A stretch of 22,423 nucleotides of DNA from JAVBNJ01 sp031551625 (GTDB lineage: Bacteria > Bacteroidota > Bacteroidia > Bacteroidales > UBA932): assembly GCA_031551625.1 (NCBI GenBank), contig JAVBNJ010000088.1:1-22423 (forward strand), in the 5' to 3' direction. Made by a program: the position numbers and the translations under genes. This document shows positions 8,443 through 17,458 of this stretch, piece by piece. The notes beneath the pieces were generated by a model that did no database searches, was not told the origin of the DNA, and was given only the letters and a program-made list of their open reading frames with translations. Positions within the stretch are counted from its first letter, which is position 1. Each line of letters starts with the position of its first letter.

Positions 8443-9624
8443 ATGATTACTACAAATGTTACTAAAAAATTAGTTGTTATACTGATGTCCTTAAGCGCAT
8501 TAGTTTTTCTCCCTTCGTGTGAAAAAGACAGCAACGCCACTCCCGAGCCGACCGACGAAGAATTGAGCCGGACGATCCTAGCCAACTACGTGGAGACAAC
8601 CGTAGTGCCTACTTACAAAGCATTGGCCGATGCAGCATTGGAAATGCGCACGGCGACGCAGGCATTGAAAGCCAACCCGACGTCCGAAACAATGAAAACG
8701 GCCTGTGATGCCTGGATGAAAGCGCGTATCGAATGGGAATTGAGCGAGGCGTTCCTCTTTGGCCCGGTGGGCGATCAGGCGCTGGACGTGGACGGGCACA
8801 TTGATTCGTGGCCGTTGGAGCTGGAAGCCATTAACCAATCTATCGGTGCGGGCGCCAATATTACAGGCAGGCAAGCGTGGATGCTGGATCCCGAAGTAAT
8901 CGGATTTCATGTAACGGAATATCTGTTATATCGCGACGGACAGCCGCGCCCCATAGCAGACTTGATCGCTAAACCTGCCGAATTCAACTACCTGGTAGCC
9001 GCTACCGATGCATTGGTGTGGGACTGTGTACTGGCATACGTTGCATGGGTTGGCGAAGAAAATGTATCGGCTGAAATGAAAAAAGTGTTCAATGAAAACC
9101 CCGATGTAGTGGCGCACCTGAACAATAATCCGAACTATAAGAATTTTGCATCGTCACTTAAGAATGCGACCGGCATCTACAACGGTAGCTTAAGCGCTGC
9201 ATTGGCCGAAATAGCCGTAGGCGCCGCCGAAATAGCAGGCGAAGTGGGCGCTACAAAAATTGAAGCGCCTTATGATAACCACCGTGTCGAAGAAGTGGAG
9301 TCGTGGTATAGCTGGCACTCACTCGACGATTATCTGAACAATATTTACAGCATTAAAAATGCCTACTTGGGCGGCTTGGGTAACAATTCTCGCACACCCG
9401 TTTCGTTGAGTACCTACGTGGCGAAAAAAAATACGCAGCTGGATGCGAATATTAAAGCTAAAATGGAAGAATGCCTCGCGAAAATCAAAGCTATCGGTAA
9501 TGGTGGCAAATCATTCTACGAAGTAGTACGCGATCAGACAAATGCCACAGAAGTAGATGCCGCTGTGGTTGCCTGCACTGAACTGGAAACATTATTTGGC
9601 TCGCTGGAAGAAATCATAAACTAA
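8443..9624 (+). CDS. Imelysin family (peptidase M75-like) iron-regulated lipoprotein
   Basis: This 393-residue lipoprotein has a signal ending at Cys26 (VFLPSCEKD). The imelysin signature is present: GFHVTEYLLY at residues 154-163 carries the GxHxxE motif (His156, Glu159). Helical segments such as ACDAWMKARIEWELSEAFLFGPV, with PVGD and DSWPL around 105-128, are family hallmarks. Imelysin proteins (COG3489, EfeO/IrpA relatives) are periplasmic or membrane-anchored and often iron-regulated; their activity is poorly defined. The gene is 7 bases before a di-heme oxidoreductase, the standard COG3489-COG3488 pairing, which supports a shared role in iron uptake or iron-linked redox chemistry. Confidence 0.92.
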   Translation: MITTNVTKKLVVILMSLSALVFLPSCEKDSNATPEPTDEELSRTILANYVETTVVPTYKALADAALEMRTATQALKANPTSETMKTACDAWMKARIEWELSEAFLFGPVGDQALDVDGHIDSWPLELEAINQSIGAGANITGRQAWMLDPEVIGFHVTEYLLYRDGQPRPIADLIAKPAEFNYLVAATDALVWDCVLAYVAWVGEENVSAEMKKVFNENPDVVAHLNNNPNYKNFASSLKNATGIYNGSLSAALAEIAVGAAEIAGEVGATKIEAPYDNHRVEEVESWYSWHSLDDYLNNIYSIKNAYLGGLGNNSRTPVSLSTYVAKKNTQLDANIKAKMEECLAKIKAIGNGGKSFYEVVRDQTNATEVDAAVVACTELETLFGSLEEIIN

Positions 9625-9631
9625 AACAATT

Positions 9632-11161
9632 ATGAAACGATCACTAAAAATAACTATCGTCTTTTTGTTACCCTTGTTATTCGTGGCTTGCAAGGATGAC
9701 GATATGACTACTGACGACCCCAACGGTGGGAAAAAAGAATATACCGAAGAGTGGTACGCAGGCGGTGTCAACGGAACCGTTTTCAACGCTACATCGCGCG
9801 CCTATAAGCAGCCGATGCCCTTTATCAGTGATGATGCGACACTGTATAAACAGTTCATGCGGGGCGAACAGATTTTCGGGAAAAGTTTTGTGTCTGATAC
9901 CAGCGATGCCAGCAAGGCCTACGCTGGCCTAGGCCCCGTGTATATCCGCAAATCATGCGTGGCTTGCCACCCCAGCTATGGCGGGCGCAGCAAGCGGGTC
10001 GACAAGTACGACAGCAACGATAGCCAGAACGGCTACCTGTTGATGATTTACGACCCTTCGCAACCGACATTGCCGTTAGCTACCAAATATTTTACCGGTA
10101 TGACGCAAACACGCGCCGTAGCACCGTTCAAAGCGCCGATTAACGAAGAGGGGATTACTATAACATGGCATGAATATATTGATCCCGAAACGCAAAATAA
10201 ATATGCGGACGGAACCTCCTATAGTTTGATTTACCCGACTGTGAGCATTGCGCAAAACGCCATCCTGTTCGACGATTTCGATATGAGCAAACACGCGGCT
10301 TGCCTCGAAGCAACCATTGGTATTTACGGCACCGGCCTGCTGGACGCCATTTCGGACGAAGACTTGCGCGCCGAATACAATTACCAGCAAACACGCAGCT
10401 ACTGCGCCGGCTTGATTGGCGCCGATATTGACGACGATGCTACGGGCGGTAACAAATATTATCCCGGCAAACATCCCGGGCGTTTTACGTACCTGTGTAC
10501 CCGCGGTTCGCTCGAGAACGGGCCGGGCTCCAATGCTTTGTGGAATATTACGAATGTAACACGCGAAAACCGCCGCTACCATTATATTACGGCTGAATAT
10601 GCAACAAAGATGTCGAAAGATCCCGATGTGCAACAAGCGCTCGGACAAACGGAAGAGGAGATTTACCAATACCTGATGGCGAAAGACCTCAAGCCCGAAA
10701 TGACGATGGCCGATTACGACGCATTCATGGTGTGGCACCGGGCTCTGGCTGTTCCGGCGGCCCGTAACCTTGATGATCCGACAGTGCAGAAAGGTAAAAA
10801 ATTGTTTGCCGATGCCGGTTGTGCCGCTTGCCATAAACCGTCGTGGACTACGCGCGCCGACTATAAGCCCATGCCGCAATTGTCGAATCAGAAAATATAC
10901 CCTTACACCGATTTGCTGCGCCACGACCTGGAGATGAAAGAGCCGGGGCGTGCACGCGTGTGCCGCACCACGCCGCTGTGGGGGCGCGGTTTGATGTCCG
11001 TTACATCCGGGCACACCGATATGCTTCACGACCTGCGTGCACGCAGTTTTTCCGAAGCCATCCTGTGGCACGGCGGAGAAGCGAAACGGGCAAAGGAAAA
11101 ATTCCGCGCCATGCCGAAAGAAGACCGCGAAGCATTGATTAAATTCCTGGAATCGATATAA
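9632..11161 (+). CDS. Di-heme oxidoreductase (COG3488 / DUF1111 type) lipoprotein
   Basis: This 509-residue lipoprotein (Cys20 in LLFVACKDDD) has two c-type heme attachment motifs, CVACH at residues 109-113 and CAACH at 397-401. The spacing of one heme in the N-terminal half and one in a C-terminal cytochrome c domain (KGKKLFADAGCAACH) fits the di-heme oxidoreductase family formerly called thiol oxidoreductase, which is related to MauG and di-heme peroxidases. It should face the periplasm. Its partner gene is the imelysin upstream. A cytochrome c synthase gene begins 9 bases downstream and could attach both hemes. The electron donor and substrate are unknown. Confidence 0.93.
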   Translation: MKRSLKITIVFLLPLLFVACKDDDMTTDDPNGGKKEYTEEWYAGGVNGTVFNATSRAYKQPMPFISDDATLYKQFMRGEQIFGKSFVSDTSDASKAYAGLGPVYIRKSCVACHPSYGGRSKRVDKYDSNDSQNGYLLMIYDPSQPTLPLATKYFTGMTQTRAVAPFKAPINEEGITITWHEYIDPETQNKYADGTSYSLIYPTVSIAQNAILFDDFDMSKHAACLEATIGIYGTGLLDAISDEDLRAEYNYQQTRSYCAGLIGADIDDDATGGNKYYPGKHPGRFTYLCTRGSLENGPGSNALWNITNVTRENRRYHYITAEYATKMSKDPDVQQALGQTEEEIYQYLMAKDLKPEMTMADYDAFMVWHRALAVPAARNLDDPTVQKGKKLFADAGCAACHKPSWTTRADYKPMPQLSNQKIYPYTDLLRHDLEMKEPGRARVCRTTPLWGRGLMSVTSGHTDMLHDLRARSFSEAILWHGGEAKRAKEKFRAMPKEDREALIKFLESI

Positions 11162-11170
11162 ACAGAGCCG

Positions 11171-12295
11171 ATGAAACGTTGCGTATTCAGACTATTCTTT
11201 TTCCTGCAGGCAGTGCTTGTAGCCGCTACCATTTTCGAGAAAATTTCCGGGAGTGAAAAAGTACATGAATATATCTACGGTTCGTGGTGGTTTGTGGCTT
11301 TATGGGCGGTGTTTGCGCTCGCTTCATTCATCTATATAATTCAGAAAAAATTATACCGCCGCCCGGCTGCATTTTTGTTACATGGTGCGTTTGGAGTGAT
11401 ACTGGCAGGCGCACTGGTTACCTACCTTACCGCCGAACGCGGTCATCTTCACATCCGGCAAGGCGAAACGGCCCGTTACTATACTTCGGAAGAAGACGAA
11501 ACTCCACGCCCGTTACCTTTCGGGGTAAAACTGGTATTGTTCGACATCGAATACCATGCGGGAACCGATAACCCTGCCGATTTTATTAGCTTCCTGAAAG
11601 TCGATGAGGAACTGTGCCGCGTGTCGATGAATAAAATTTACAAGCGCCGGGGCTTTCGCTTCTATCAAATCGATTATGATGCCGATGAAATGGGAACTAC
11701 TTTACTGGTCAGCCACGATCCGTGGGGCATCGGCATAACCTATACCGGCTATGCCTTGCTGGCGCTGGCCATGCTATGGCTTCTGTGGTTACGTATCGGT
11801 TGGCGAGGTATCCTTTTCACTTTGCTCCCCACAGCCGGAGTCTGGTTTTACATCTCGCAAATCAACCCCATGACCCCGATCCTGCGGACGCCTATGCTTG
11901 CGCTGCATGTATCGGTAATCATGGTGGCCTATGCCCTATTTGTCTTCATGACTATAACCGGTATTATCGGCATCGCATCGCGCAGGCGGAGCGAACAATT
12001 TTACCGGTGGAATACGAAACTGCTTTACCCTGCCTTGTTTTTACTGGCAGCCGGCATTTTCATCGGTGCCATGTGGGCCAATGTCTCGTGGGGGCGCTAC
12101 TGGGGCTGGGATGCCAAAGAGACATGGGCGCTCATTACCTTGTTTGTGTATGCCCTGCCGATGCACAAAGAAAGCCTCCCGTGGTTCCGCAAGCCGGCCA
12201 CGTTCCACCGATATTGCGTAGTGGCTTTCATGGCCGTGGCCATGACTTTTTTCGGCGTTACCTATTTGTTGGGAGGCATTCACAGTTACGTGTAG
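11171..12295 (+). CDS. Compact ResB-CcsA fusion, cytochrome c (system II) synthase
   Basis: This 374-residue membrane protein has a short ResB-like N-terminal part (helices near 5-25, 38-58 and 68-85, then a periplasmic beta domain to about 185, ending GFRFYQIDYD). A CcsA-like part with further helices follows. The heme-handling WWD motif is WGRYWGWDAKETW at 307-319. It is flanked by the two expected external His, His246 (LALHVSV) and His371 (GGIHSYV, the C-terminus). It would ligate heme to CxxCH proteins outside the inner membrane. Fused CcsBA proteins are usually far longer, so this is a trimmed version. It ends the porin-imelysin-oxidoreductase run. Confidence 0.9.
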   Translation: MKRCVFRLFFFLQAVLVAATIFEKISGSEKVHEYIYGSWWFVALWAVFALASFIYIIQKKLYRRPAAFLLHGAFGVILAGALVTYLTAERGHLHIRQGETARYYTSEEDETPRPLPFGVKLVLFDIEYHAGTDNPADFISFLKVDEELCRVSMNKIYKRRGFRFYQIDYDADEMGTTLLVSHDPWGIGITYTGYALLALAMLWLLWLRIGWRGILFTLLPTAGVWFYISQINPMTPILRTPMLALHVSVIMVAYALFVFMTITGIIGIASRRRSEQFYRWNTKLLYPALFLLAAGIFIGAMWANVSWGRYWGWDAKETWALITLFVYALPMHKESLPWFRKPATFHRYCVVAFMAVAMTFFGVTYLLGGIHSYV

Positions 12296-12302
12296 ATTTT
12301 CG

Positions 12303-12310
12303 TATCTTTG
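12303..12310 (+). promoter_or_regulatory. Promoter -7 element for the hemerythrin-regulator pair
   Basis: TATCTTTG is an exact TAnnTTTG element 23 bases before the hemerythrin start. The -33 element is poor. It begins 8 bases after the CcsA stop, so the next pair of genes can be expressed separately. Confidence 0.55.
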
Positions 12311-12333
12311 TAGAAACAGTAAAAAATAAGTAT

Positions 12334-13032
12334 ATGCACGCAAAACCAATCATTCGCCATATTGAACCCGATAGCAAATTAGCGGACTTGATTCATGCCG
12401 ATTATCGCCTTTTGCTGGTGATTAATCGCTTTGATATTCCGCTGGGTTTCCGCGATAAAACAATTCGCGAAGTGTGCAAGCAACATAATGTCGATATGGA
12501 CTGCCTTATTGCGGTAATGCAACTATTGCTCAATCCGGAAGGTTTCGATTCGTCGGCATTCCTGCACCTGCGCCCGGAATCGATCTTGAAATACTTGAAA
12601 AATTCGCATTGCTATTTTCTGGAAAAACGGCTGCCCGATATCCGCCGGCGTTTGTCGGCCATATTGGAAGGTGTCGACGAACTATCGAAAGCGAGCATCC
12701 TGCACTTCTTCGATGGTTATTTCCGGGAAGTGCAGGAGCACATGGGGTATGAAAACAACATTGTGTTCCCTTATATCGACGACCTGCGGGCCGGTAACAG
12801 GCCTGCCGGTTTTTCGATCGACGAGTTCGAATCGCATCATAGCAACATCCGAGAAAAATTGATAGACTTGAAGAACATTCTCATAAAGTACCTGCAGATT
12901 CCGGCGGAAAATTATGATGTAACCAACGTATTACTGGATATTTTCCAAAGCGAAGAAGATCTCGATATCCATTGTTTTATAGAGGATAAGATACTGGTAC
13001 CTATTGTCCGGACTATCGAAAACAAAAGATAA
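12334..13032 (+). CDS. Hemerythrin-domain di-iron protein, YtfE/RIC-like
   Basis: This protein is 232 residues from the ATG at 12334. The same frame is open further upstream but would overlap the CcsA gene, and the -7 element at 12303 supports the later start. Residues about 17-65 resemble the ScdA N-terminal domain but lack its Cys pair. The C-terminal four-helix part carries a full di-iron ligand set: His92, His136 and Glu140 (HMGYE), His168/169 and His213 with Glu217 (HCFIED). The spacing matches that of E. coli YtfE closely. RIC proteins release iron for repair of Fe-S clusters after nitric oxide or oxidative stress. A LuxR regulator follows 3 bases later. Oxygen or NO sensing is an alternative role. 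Confidence 0.87.
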   Translation: MHAKPIIRHIEPDSKLADLIHADYRLLLVINRFDIPLGFRDKTIREVCKQHNVDMDCLIAVMQLLLNPEGFDSSAFLHLRPESILKYLKNSHCYFLEKRLPDIRRRLSAILEGVDELSKASILHFFDGYFREVQEHMGYENNIVFPYIDDLRAGNRPAGFSIDEFESHHSNIREKLIDLKNILIKYLQIPAENYDVTNVLLDIFQSEEDLDIHCFIEDKILVPIVRTIENKR

Positions 13033-13035
13033 AAA

Positions 13036-13641
13036 ATGGCTATCAAGAAAAAAAACATAGCGTTGGCCGAGCATTCGTATCTCCTTCGAAAAGGGCTGGC
13101 ATTGGCCGTTTCCCAGCTTTCTAACGTTGAGAATATAATAGAACTGGATACACAAACCTCTTTGGTTTCGCAAATCGAAGCGGAAGAGGTGGATATCATC
13201 ATCATAAATCCGCAACTGCTCGGTGTAACACCGGAGATCAAGCCGCACAAGGCTTTGAAAATAGATGAGGATATTCCGGTAGTCGCATTAGTATACAGTT
13301 TGATAGACGAAAAATACCTTCAGAATTTTGCCGCTGTACTTACCATTACCGATTCCCTGGAGACCATTGCAGGCAAGTTGCAGAAAGTAATTGGTGAAAT
13401 GGACAGGCAGGAGAATGAACAAACCGGGGAGTTGAGCGATCGCGAAAAGGAAATCCTGGTAGCCCTTGTACGTGGAATGATTAATAAAGAAATTGCCGAC
13501 TACTTCAACCTGTCGGTACACACGGTAATAGCGCACCGGCGGAATATTACCCGCAAGCTGGGCATTCATAGCGTGTCGGGCCTCACCGTTTATGCCATTT
13601 TAAATAAACTGGTTGACTTGCAAGATTTGAAAATTGTTTAG
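13036..13641 (+). CDS. LuxR/NarL-type regulator with degenerate receiver domain
   Basis: This 201-residue protein has an N-terminal receiver-like half (residues about 6-120; AEHSYLLRKGL corresponds to the acidic pocket and first helix). The usual phospho-acceptor Asp is replaced by Asn58 (IIIINPQLL) and no clear conserved Lys is seen, so phosphorylation is unlikely. Residues about 132-195 are a LuxR helix-turn-helix (LSDREKEILVALVRG, KEIADYFNLSVHTV). It starts 3 bases after the hemerythrin gene and likely works with it. It may respond to redox or iron state by protein contact, or act constitutively. No kinase gene is nearby. Confidence 0.88.
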   Translation: MAIKKKNIALAEHSYLLRKGLALAVSQLSNVENIIELDTQTSLVSQIEAEEVDIIIINPQLLGVTPEIKPHKALKIDEDIPVVALVYSLIDEKYLQNFAAVLTITDSLETIAGKLQKVIGEMDRQENEQTGELSDREKEILVALVRGMINKEIADYFNLSVHTVIAHRRNITRKLGIHSVSGLTVYAILNKLVDLQDLKIV

Positions 13642-13671
13642 TTTGTTTTTATCCGGTCATTATTTTTTGCT

Positions 13672-13703
13672 ATTGGAAAAGGTTTCAAATATGTTTACCT
13701 TTG
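13672..13703 (+). promoter_or_regulatory. Promoter of the heme receptor-HmuY unit
   Basis: ATTG at 13672-13675, a 20-bp spacer and TACCTTTG at 13696-13703 form a strong Bacteroidota promoter, followed by GCACTCCC and the start codon 22 bases on. No clear operator palindrome was seen. Confidence 0.7.
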
Positions 13704-13725
13704 CACTCCCGAATTAAAAAAGGTG

Positions 13726-16019
13726 ATGATCAAAAAAATAGTATTCATTCTGTTATTTATTTCAAGTGCCGGTTACTTGTGTGGTCAGCACACGCCTGAA
13801 GGCGCACTGCACGGAAGGATACATACGGCCGACGGACAGCCGGCCGAAACTATTTCGATAACACTCAAAGGAACTACTTACGGCGCCACGACCGACGATA
13901 AAGGATTCTTCTCCTTGTCGGCTCCTGCCGGAAGCTACACGATGGTTGTTTACTCCATAACCGCCCACATGCAGGAATTACCGGTTAGTATCACTGCCGG
14001 CGTCGATACGGAAGTACCGCCTGTTACTATTTTCGAGAACAAACACCAGTTGCAGGAAGTGGTGATTACCGGACAGTTTTCGCCGCAGTCGCTCCGCAAC
14101 TCGGTGTACAAAATGCGCGTAATCAACAAACTCAAAATAGAGGAAAAAGCCGCTACCAATGTGCAAAACCTGTTGAACACGGAACTCGGTGTCCGCTTGT
14201 CGAACGACATGGCGCTGGGTGAAACCGATTTTGAACTGATGGGGATGAGCGGCCGCAATGTAAAAGTGTTGCTCGACGGAGTGCCGCTTATCGACCGCGA
14301 TGCATTGAAACAAAGCCTCAGCCAGATTGACATCAACACCATCGAACGGGTGGAAATTGTCGAAGGCCCAATGTCGGTCATGTATGGCAGCGATGCACTG
14401 GCCGGCGTAATCAATGTGATTACTAAAAAAACAGCCGTATCGTCCGACAAAAACCGTTGGAATATTACCGCCCGTGTACAGGAAGAATCGGCCGGCAATG
14501 AGTATGCGCCTTTTAGCGGCAAAGGGATTCACAACGAAAACATCTCCCTCAGCTGGGCGCACAAAAAAGGATTCTATGCCGGCGGCGGCTTTTCGCGCGA
14601 TGCCTCGGGCGGCTGGAAGGGCGATAAACCAGGCCGCGAGACCCAATGGCAGCCGAAAGACCAGTACCTGGCAAATGGAACTATCGGCTATAAGCACGAT
14701 AAGTTCCATGCGTGGTACCGGTTGGATTATTTGGACGAAACCATTTACACGGCCCTCAATGCGCTGCCGTTGACGCCTAATGAAATTATCGACCGCGATT
14801 TTGAGACCGACCGTTTCACCCACCAGTTGCAGGCAGAGTGGCGCGCCAACCACCGGCTGTGGTTCAACCTGGCGGCTTCGTACCAAGATTACGAGCGGCG
14901 TTCGAGAACCGTGGTAACCGACACGCTCCGGAACAAAAAGTGGCTGTCGCTCGACCCCGCGGCGCAAGACACCACGAAACAGCAGGTCTGTTTTGCACGC
15001 GCTACCGCTACCTGGCGCATTACGCCGGAATTGACATTGCAACCGGGCCTCGAATACCAGTGGAACCATGTGACCGGAGGCCGCATCAAAGGACAGCCCG
15101 AAATGACGGATGTGTCCGTATTCGTATCGGCGGAGTGGACTCCGTGGAAATGGCTGAACGTACGTCCCGGCCTGCGTTCGGTGTTCAACTCGGTGTATAG
15201 CGCTCCACCGGCCATCCCTTCGCTGAATACAAAAATAGCCCTTGCCGAGGACATGGACCTGAGGCTTTCGTATGCCTACGGTTTTCGTGCGCCTACATTG
15301 CGTGAACTATATTTTTCGTTTCATAACGCCAATCATAACATCGACGGCAACCCCGAGCTGAAAGCCGAATACTCGAACAACGTGACCGGCTCGTTCGTGT
15401 GGCGTATCCTGCATGGTGGTAGCGTGCGGCTGACATCGGCGCTTACCGGTTTTTACAACGATTTCAACAACCGCATTGTAATAGCCGCAGATAAGAACGA
15501 CCCGGCACACAACATCTACGACAATGTCGACAAGTATAAAACTACCGGCGGCACGTTCGAAATTCTGTGGCATGGAAAAACCTGCAAGCGAACTTGTCAT
15601 TCTCATACGTGGGCCGCTACAATAGCTATGCAAACGACCGGCAATATGCCGATCAAAATTTACCGCAATTCCGTTTTTCGCCCGAAGTAACCGCCAGCGT
15701 AGTATACAACCTGTCGAAGACAGGCACTACATTCAGCCTCTTCTATAAATTTACCGGCAAACGCGAAGAATATCGTTTTGATCCGGACACGGGAGATTTG
15801 CTACTGGCCGGCCTCGGCAGCTATAACTGGGCCGATCTTACGCTATCCCAGAAAATTTGGAAATACTTTACGTTATCGGCCGGCATAAAAAATATTTTCG
15901 ATGTTACAACCGTTGATAATACCTATTCCGGCGGGCATGTGGATAGCGCCCCGGCAAGTTTTATCGGTTGCGGACGGTCTTACTTTATAGGATTAAACAT
16001 ACATTTGAATAATAATTAA
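13726..16019 (+). pseudogene. hmuR: TonB-dependent heme receptor, HmuR-like, frameshifted near 15564
   Basis: The gene starts at the ATG at 13726 (a GTG lies one codon earlier). It encodes a signal peptide, a carboxypeptidase-regulatory-like domain (residues about 27-100), a plug (LQEVVITGQ, VLLDGVPL, ERVEIVEGPMSVMYGSDALAG) and a barrel. The heme-receptor boxes are present: FRAP at 520-523 and NPEL at 542-545, with His533 and His537 between them as possible heme ligands. Around 15561-15570 the frame changes: frame one reads FEILWHGK and stops at 15690, while another frame continues VAWKNLQANLSFSYVGRY to 16019. Restoring one T (FEISVAWKNL) gives about 764 residues. This may be a sequencing error, or a recently inactivated gene. 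A HmuY gene follows. Confidence 0.88.
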
Positions 16020-16035
16020 AACAGGTACCAATACA

Positions 16036-17433
16036 ATGAAAAAAATTTTTTATTTATCGTTGACGGCAGTGGCCATGTGTTTTGCCGCTTGCTCGAAAGA
16101 AGAAATCAAGTTGCCCGACATTGAAGTCGCATTTACCGCGACTAAAGCAGGAATCGATAAAGACACGCAGTCTGCGGAACTGACGCTTAGCCTGACACGC
16201 GCCGCCGCTACCGACATTACGGCTGTAGTTAGCTACACGGCTACCGGCGTGGCCTACGGAACCGGCTTTACCACTACGCCGGCTGCTACCGGCAACACGA
16301 TAGCCGTTACAATCCCGAAAGGACAAACAACCGCTGCACTCACAGTTTCGCTGGTCGATGGAGTCCTTTACGAAGGTACGGAAACAATCGATTTTACGAT
16401 TGCTGCTATCAGCGAACCGGTTATTATTGGCGCTAAAAAGAACCTCCAGCTGGTTTTCGGCGCCATTGTTTCCGAAGGAAATACGTTGACGCTGGAAGGA
16501 AAATCCGAAACATCGGATTATGCCAATTCCGTGTTTGTTGACTTCAGCAACAACAAGCAATACGCTGTCGACCGCAAGGGCTGGACACTCGGTTTTTATT
16601 GCGGCAATGAGTTCCGTGTATTCCTCAACCCGGCTATCCAGATGGCGGCGGCAGCCACTTCCAAAACCGACATCAATGCGGTAACCGTGTCCGATACGGC
16701 CGGCTTGCCGAGGCTGGTGCCCAACATGATGGCTTCGCAAATGATTGCGCTGCAAAATGTCGATGACATAGCGGGCGATATTACCAAAACTGCATTTGCC
16801 GAAGTTGCAGCCGACGAGGCTGCCAACAACGTGTACCTGGTTGCTTTCGAAGACAACAATGTGCGCCCCGAGGAGTATTATAAAGTAAAAATAACCCGCC
16901 AAGGCGGCGGCTACAAGGTGCAATACGGGAAGCTCGGCGGCGGTGAAATAAAAACCATCGAAGTGTCTAAAGCCGCCGGTTACAACATGGCTTGCGTATC
17001 GTTTGAAACCAATAAAACCTTGTTGGTCGAACCCGCCTCTACCAACTGGGATATTGAATGGACTTATGGAACCGGCCCTTTCACAATGCCCGGTGGTGGT
17101 GCTGTTGTTGCCTACTGGATGCAGGACTATGTATATAGCAATAACATGGGCGGCGTGCAATGCGTGAAAGTAGAAACCAGCGCCATAAGCTACGAAAATT
17201 TTTCGGCAGCCAACCTGGCCGGCCTTGCCTTCACCGGCGACCGTAGCGCTATCGGTAGCAGCTGGCGGAATACCATGTCGGGCAAAGGGATTATTGCCAC
17301 GGTGTTTTATGTAGTAAAAGACCCTGCCGGAAACTACTACAAGATGCGGTTTACAAAAATGGGCATCAACAACGACGGCGGAGTTCGTGGCCGCCCCATT
17401 GTGGAATACGCATTGGTGCAAGCCGCCGAATAA
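16036..17433 (+). CDS. hmuY: HmuY-like heme-binding lipoprotein with N-terminal Calx-beta-like domain
   Basis: This 465-residue lipoprotein (Cys19 in MCFAACSKEE) has an N-terminal beta domain at about 28-135 with a Calx-beta-like layout (VAFTATKAGIDK, IPKGQTTAALTVSLVDGVLYEGTETIDF). The larger C-terminal part, about 165-460, matches HmuY: NSVFVDFSNNKQYAVDRKGW, FYCGNEFRVFLN and FYVVKDPAGNYYKMRF. HmuY of Porphyromonas gingivalis captures heme from host proteins and passes it to HmuR. Here the gene sits 16 bases after a heme-type receptor, which supports that role. The extra N-terminal domain makes it about twice the length of P. gingivalis HmuY. The heme ligand residues cannot be named safely from sequence alone. 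Confidence 0.9.
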   Translation: MKKIFYLSLTAVAMCFAACSKEEIKLPDIEVAFTATKAGIDKDTQSAELTLSLTRAAATDITAVVSYTATGVAYGTGFTTTPAATGNTIAVTIPKGQTTAALTVSLVDGVLYEGTETIDFTIAAISEPVIIGAKKNLQLVFGAIVSEGNTLTLEGKSETSDYANSVFVDFSNNKQYAVDRKGWTLGFYCGNEFRVFLNPAIQMAAAATSKTDINAVTVSDTAGLPRLVPNMMASQMIALQNVDDIAGDITKTAFAEVAADEAANNVYLVAFEDNNVRPEEYYKVKITRQGGGYKVQYGKLGGGEIKTIEVSKAAGYNMACVSFETNKTLLVEPASTNWDIEWTYGTGPFTMPGGGAVVAYWMQDYVYSNNMGGVQCVKVETSAISYENFSAANLAGLAFTGDRSAIGSSWRNTMSGKGIIATVFYVVKDPAGNYYKMRFTKMGINNDGGVRGRPIVEYALVQAAE

Positions 17434-17458
17434 CAGGAGGCTTTTCCGTCTATATTCT

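Noticed and set aside
11722..12333. In-frame upstream extension of the hemerythrin gene, overlapping the CcsA gene
   Set aside because: The frame is open but overlaps a strongly supported CcsA coding region that has the WWD motif and terminal His. A -7 element at 12303 and the ATG at 12334 give a normal 232-residue protein.
13978..15069. Long antisense open frame across the heme receptor gene
   Set aside because: It has no recognisable domain or promoter and lies opposite a clear TonB receptor.
15561..15575. Programmed -1 ribosomal frameshift in the heme receptor
   Set aside because: There is no slippery heptamer or following stem at the switch point, and TonB receptors are not known to use one. 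A one-base deletion or error is simpler.
16054..17421. Long antisense open frame across the HmuY gene
   Set aside because: It is a shadow of the plus-strand gene in GC-richer coding DNA. Its protein is rich in His and Gly with no domain, and the plus-strand lipoprotein is well supported.
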